Assembly (NCBI GenBank): GCA_905479065.1
Contig: CAJQLB010000008.1
Location: 42,172 to 106,171, forward strand
Origin: an uncultured Flavobacteriaceae bacterium
GTDB lineage: Bacteria > Bacteroidota > Bacteroidia > Flavobacteriales > Flavobacteriaceae
DNA length: 64,000 nucleotides
Direction: 5' to 3'
Position numbers and translations under genes: made by a program. This document shows, piece by piece, positions 62,226-64,000 of the stretch (the stretch's first letter is position 1; each line of letters begins with the position of its first letter). The notes beneath the pieces were generated by a model, which was given only the letters and a program-made list of their open reading frames with translations, had not been told where the DNA came from and did no database searches.

Positions 62226-63680
62226 ATGGGAATAGTTTTAAATCAGACATTTAAAAATACAATTACTACCTACTTGGGCTTTGGTATTGGTGCGATCAAT
62301 ATTCTTTTCTTGTTTACTAATTTCTTGACTGATGAGTATCACGGATTGGTAGCGTTCATTTTGTCATCGGCCAACATCATGATGCCATTGTTCGCGTTAG
62401 GCTCACATAACACATTAATTAAATTTTATACACGATTCAATACAGAAAATGATATTAATAGTTTTTTGACATTTATGTTATTTGTCCCGTTAATTTTTAT
62501 TATTCCAATTGGATTTATTGGTTGGTTATCATATGACTGGATATCTGAATTATTATCGCATAAAAATCCAATTATCCATAATTATGTTTGGCTGATTTAT
62601 ATTGCTGCAATATGTTTTGCTTATTTTGAAATATTTTATGCTTGGACTAAGGTTCAAATGCAAAGTGTTTTTGGCAATATCATGAAAGAACTTTTTCATA
62701 GAATAGCGATTTTGGTTCTTTTTTTATTAATTTATTTTAACCTGTTTTCAGTAGATTATTTTATTTATGCTGTCGTGGCTATTTATTTGTGCCGCACATT
62801 AATCATGATGTTATATGCATTTTACCTACGACGACCCAAGATAAGCTTTGATGTGATACCACAATTTCCATCAATTATTAAATATGCATTGTTAATCGTT
62901 TTGGCTGGATCAATTGGTGGTGTTATTTTAGAAATTGATAAGTTTATGATTGGTGAAATTAATGCAATAGAAAATGTGGCGTATTATGGGGTTGCCATAT
63001 ATATGGCATCTGTTATTTCGGTGCCCGTACGATCAATGCATCAAATCACAAATCCAATTACAGCTAAATTATTAAATGATAAGGACACAACGGGCTTACG
63101 TGATTTATATCAAAAAAGTTCATTAAACCTATTTATTGTAAGCGGATTAATATTTGTTCTTATCGTATTGAATCTGAATCAATTATATGACATGATTCCT
63201 TCAGAATTTCGTAATGGTTTTTTTGTGGTTTTTATTGTTGGAATTGCAAAACTTACAGATAATGTAAGTGGCACCAATAATGCCATTCTTTTTAATAGTG
63301 AGCATTACGGGCATGCGCTTATTTTGGGAATTATTACTGCAATTATGGTCGTTGTCTTAAATTTAATACTTATTCCTAGTTATGGTATTGATGGTGCTGC
63401 AGTTGCGAGTTTTATTGCAATTATCATTTACAATATTTCTAAACTAACCTTAGTATTTGTAAAATTTAAAATGTTGCCATTTACATACAATTCATTGAAA
63501 ACTTTAGGACTCATTGTAGTGATAATACTTTTATTTTATTTTTGGGACTTTACGTTAAATCCCATTATTAATATTGTATTGAAGTCTTCTTTGATTATTT
63601 GTAGTTATTTATACACGGTTTATAAGTTGAAGCTATCTCTTGATATTTCTCATATTTTTGATAAGCTTTTAAGATTTTGA
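62226..63680 (+). CDS. Polysaccharide flippase (Wzx/MATE-like)
   Basis: A 484-residue, about 14-helix membrane protein of the MOP superfamily. It has the usual early GFGIGAINILFLFTNFL, an intermediate LEIDKFMIGEINAIENVAYYGVA and SVPVRSMHQITNPITAKLL, features of oligosaccharide flippases. It would move lipid-linked glycans across the inner membrane. As last gene of the DUF4834-yfhO-GT unit it fits a surface glycan pathway. An imperfect hairpin (arms CATGTCAT and ATGACATG, 63697-63736) follows. Confidence 0.9.
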   Translation: MGIVLNQTFKNTITTYLGFGIGAINILFLFTNFLTDEYHGLVAFILSSANIMMPLFALGSHNTLIKFYTRFNTENDINSFLTFMLFVPLIFIIPIGFIGWLSYDWISELLSHKNPIIHNYVWLIYIAAICFAYFEIFYAWTKVQMQSVFGNIMKELFHRIAILVLFLLIYFNLFSVDYFIYAVVAIYLCRTLIMMLYAFYLRRPKISFDVIPQFPSIIKYALLIVLAGSIGGVILEIDKFMIGEINAIENVAYYGVAIYMASVISVPVRSMHQITNPITAKLLNDKDTTGLRDLYQKSSLNLFIVSGLIFVLIVLNLNQLYDMIPSEFRNGFFVVFIVGIAKLTDNVSGTNNAILFNSEHYGHALILGIITAIMVVVLNLILIPSYGIDGAAVASFIAIIIYNISKLTLVFVKFKMLPFTYNSLKTLGLIVVIILLFYFWDFTLNPIINIVLKSSLIICSYLYTVYKLKLSLDISHIFDKLLRF

Positions 63681-63696
63681 AAGATACATTTTACAA

Positions 63697-63736
63697 CATG
63701 TCATAAGTACCACAAGACGGTGATCCTCATGACATG
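63697..63736. repeat. Inverted repeat between convergent genes
   Basis: Perfect 8-bp arms CATGTCAT and ATGACATG with a 24-base loop that can pair further (ACC/GGT). It may terminate both the flippase gene and the reverse gene; no strong T-run is present. Confidence 0.4.
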
Positions 63737-63766
63737 ATGATTTTGTTATAATAGAGGTTGTCAAGG

Positions 63767-64000
63767 TTATTTGTCTTTACTCCTTTTTAATCGCCGGTTC
63801 TTATTGCGTTGTGAGTTAGATGCAAAGTTTGACTTCGAATTAGTTTTTTTAGTATAAGAACGACTTTTTTTAAACCGTTTTTTCTTCGATTGTTTTGATG
63901 CTGATGACTTTTTATTTTGTGTTCTAGTGCTGTTTTGACTTTCTGTAGTTTCATTACTGCTTAAGTGACTTTTCCTCGATGTGTTTTTACTTTTATGGTT
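63767..64000 (-). CDS. C-terminal fragment with Lys/Arg/Ser-rich tail
   Basis: The reverse frame is open from the window edge to a TAA at 63767-63769, giving 77 residues that are almost only Lys, Ser, Arg, Asn, Thr and Gln. Such basic disordered tails occur on RNA-binding proteins of this phylum, for example DEAD-box helicases or rRNA pseudouridine synthases. The body lies outside the window, so no function is assigned. Confidence 0.65.
   Translation of the reverse strand, partial: NHKSKNTSRKSHLSSNETTESQNSTRTQNKKSSASKQSKKKRFKKSRSYTKKTNSKSNFASNSQRNKNRRLKRSKDK

Noticed and set aside
1..64000. Search for CRISPR arrays, insertion sequences, prophage, tRNA and rRNA genes
   Set aside because: No repeat-spacer pattern, transposase-like product, terminal repeat pair or tRNA-like cloverleaf was recognised by eye.

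Overview
The window is about 64 kb of an AT-rich chromosome from a member of the Bacteroidota, most probably a marine Flavobacteriaceae. Reasons: a proton-pumping proteorhodopsin beside a carotene-cleaving blh gene, a complete-looking menaquinone pathway, DUF3857, DUF4834 and CAL67264-type proteins, a SusC-like TonB receptor with an N-terminal carboxypeptidase-regulatory domain, and many promoters that fit the Bacteroidota -7 element TAnnTTTG. I see no tRNA, rRNA, insertion sequence, prophage, CRISPR array or plasmid function. Genes are closely packed and no gene-free stretch exceeds 300 bases.

Layout. 1-168: end of an M16-type peptidase. 279-4943: one operon of a DUF2891 lipoprotein, an unusual Nramp-family transporter and the 5-oxoprolinase genes pxpA-pxpB-pxpC. 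4986-9499: reverse-strand housekeeping genes (aldehyde dehydrogenase, RluA-type pseudouridine synthase, panB, sdaA). 9666-11573: dnaK. 11790-14341: light module, with an unknown membrane protein, blh (reverse) and proteorhodopsin (forward). 14458-17373: nitronate monooxygenase, alkaline phosphatase, small esterase. 17428-31171: menaquinone genes (hotdog thioesterase, menF, menD, menB, menA, menC, menE) with passengers (CvfB-like S1 protein, metallo-beta-lactamase-fold hydrolase, CPBP protease) and a reverse-strand pair of DUF3857 proteins between menC and menE.

31280-43235: M24 peptidase, a small secreted protein, an acyl-CoA carboxylase beta subunit, an FMN reductase/MarR/pirin operon with a striking palindrome in front, a small membrane protein coupled to ettA, an anchored coiled-coil protein, hutI, fumC and a 59-residue membrane protein. 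43308-51305: TonB receptor, ArsC-like protein, prfB with a programmed +1 frameshift, a zinc metalloprotease, threonine aldolase and YbaB. 51381-58062: S9 peptidase, then a PLP-dependent cysteine-synthase-like enzyme, a serine-palmitoyltransferase-like enzyme and a GNAT-like protein that together look like a sulfonolipid (capnine) or sphingolipid module, and an outer-membrane protein. 58166-63680: DUF4834, YfhO, a glycosyltransferase and a polysaccharide flippase form an envelope operon. The window ends inside a gene with a Lys/Ser/Arg-rich tail.

The items most worth follow-up are the Nramp-like transporter that has lost the canonical metal-binding motifs inside a 5-oxoproline operon, the putative sulfonolipid cluster with an 11-bp inverted repeat over its promoter, the unknown membrane protein beside the proteorhodopsin, the degenerate DUF3857 paralogue, and several palindromes placed over promoters. 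Functional names rest on motif reading and family knowledge; no database search was possible.
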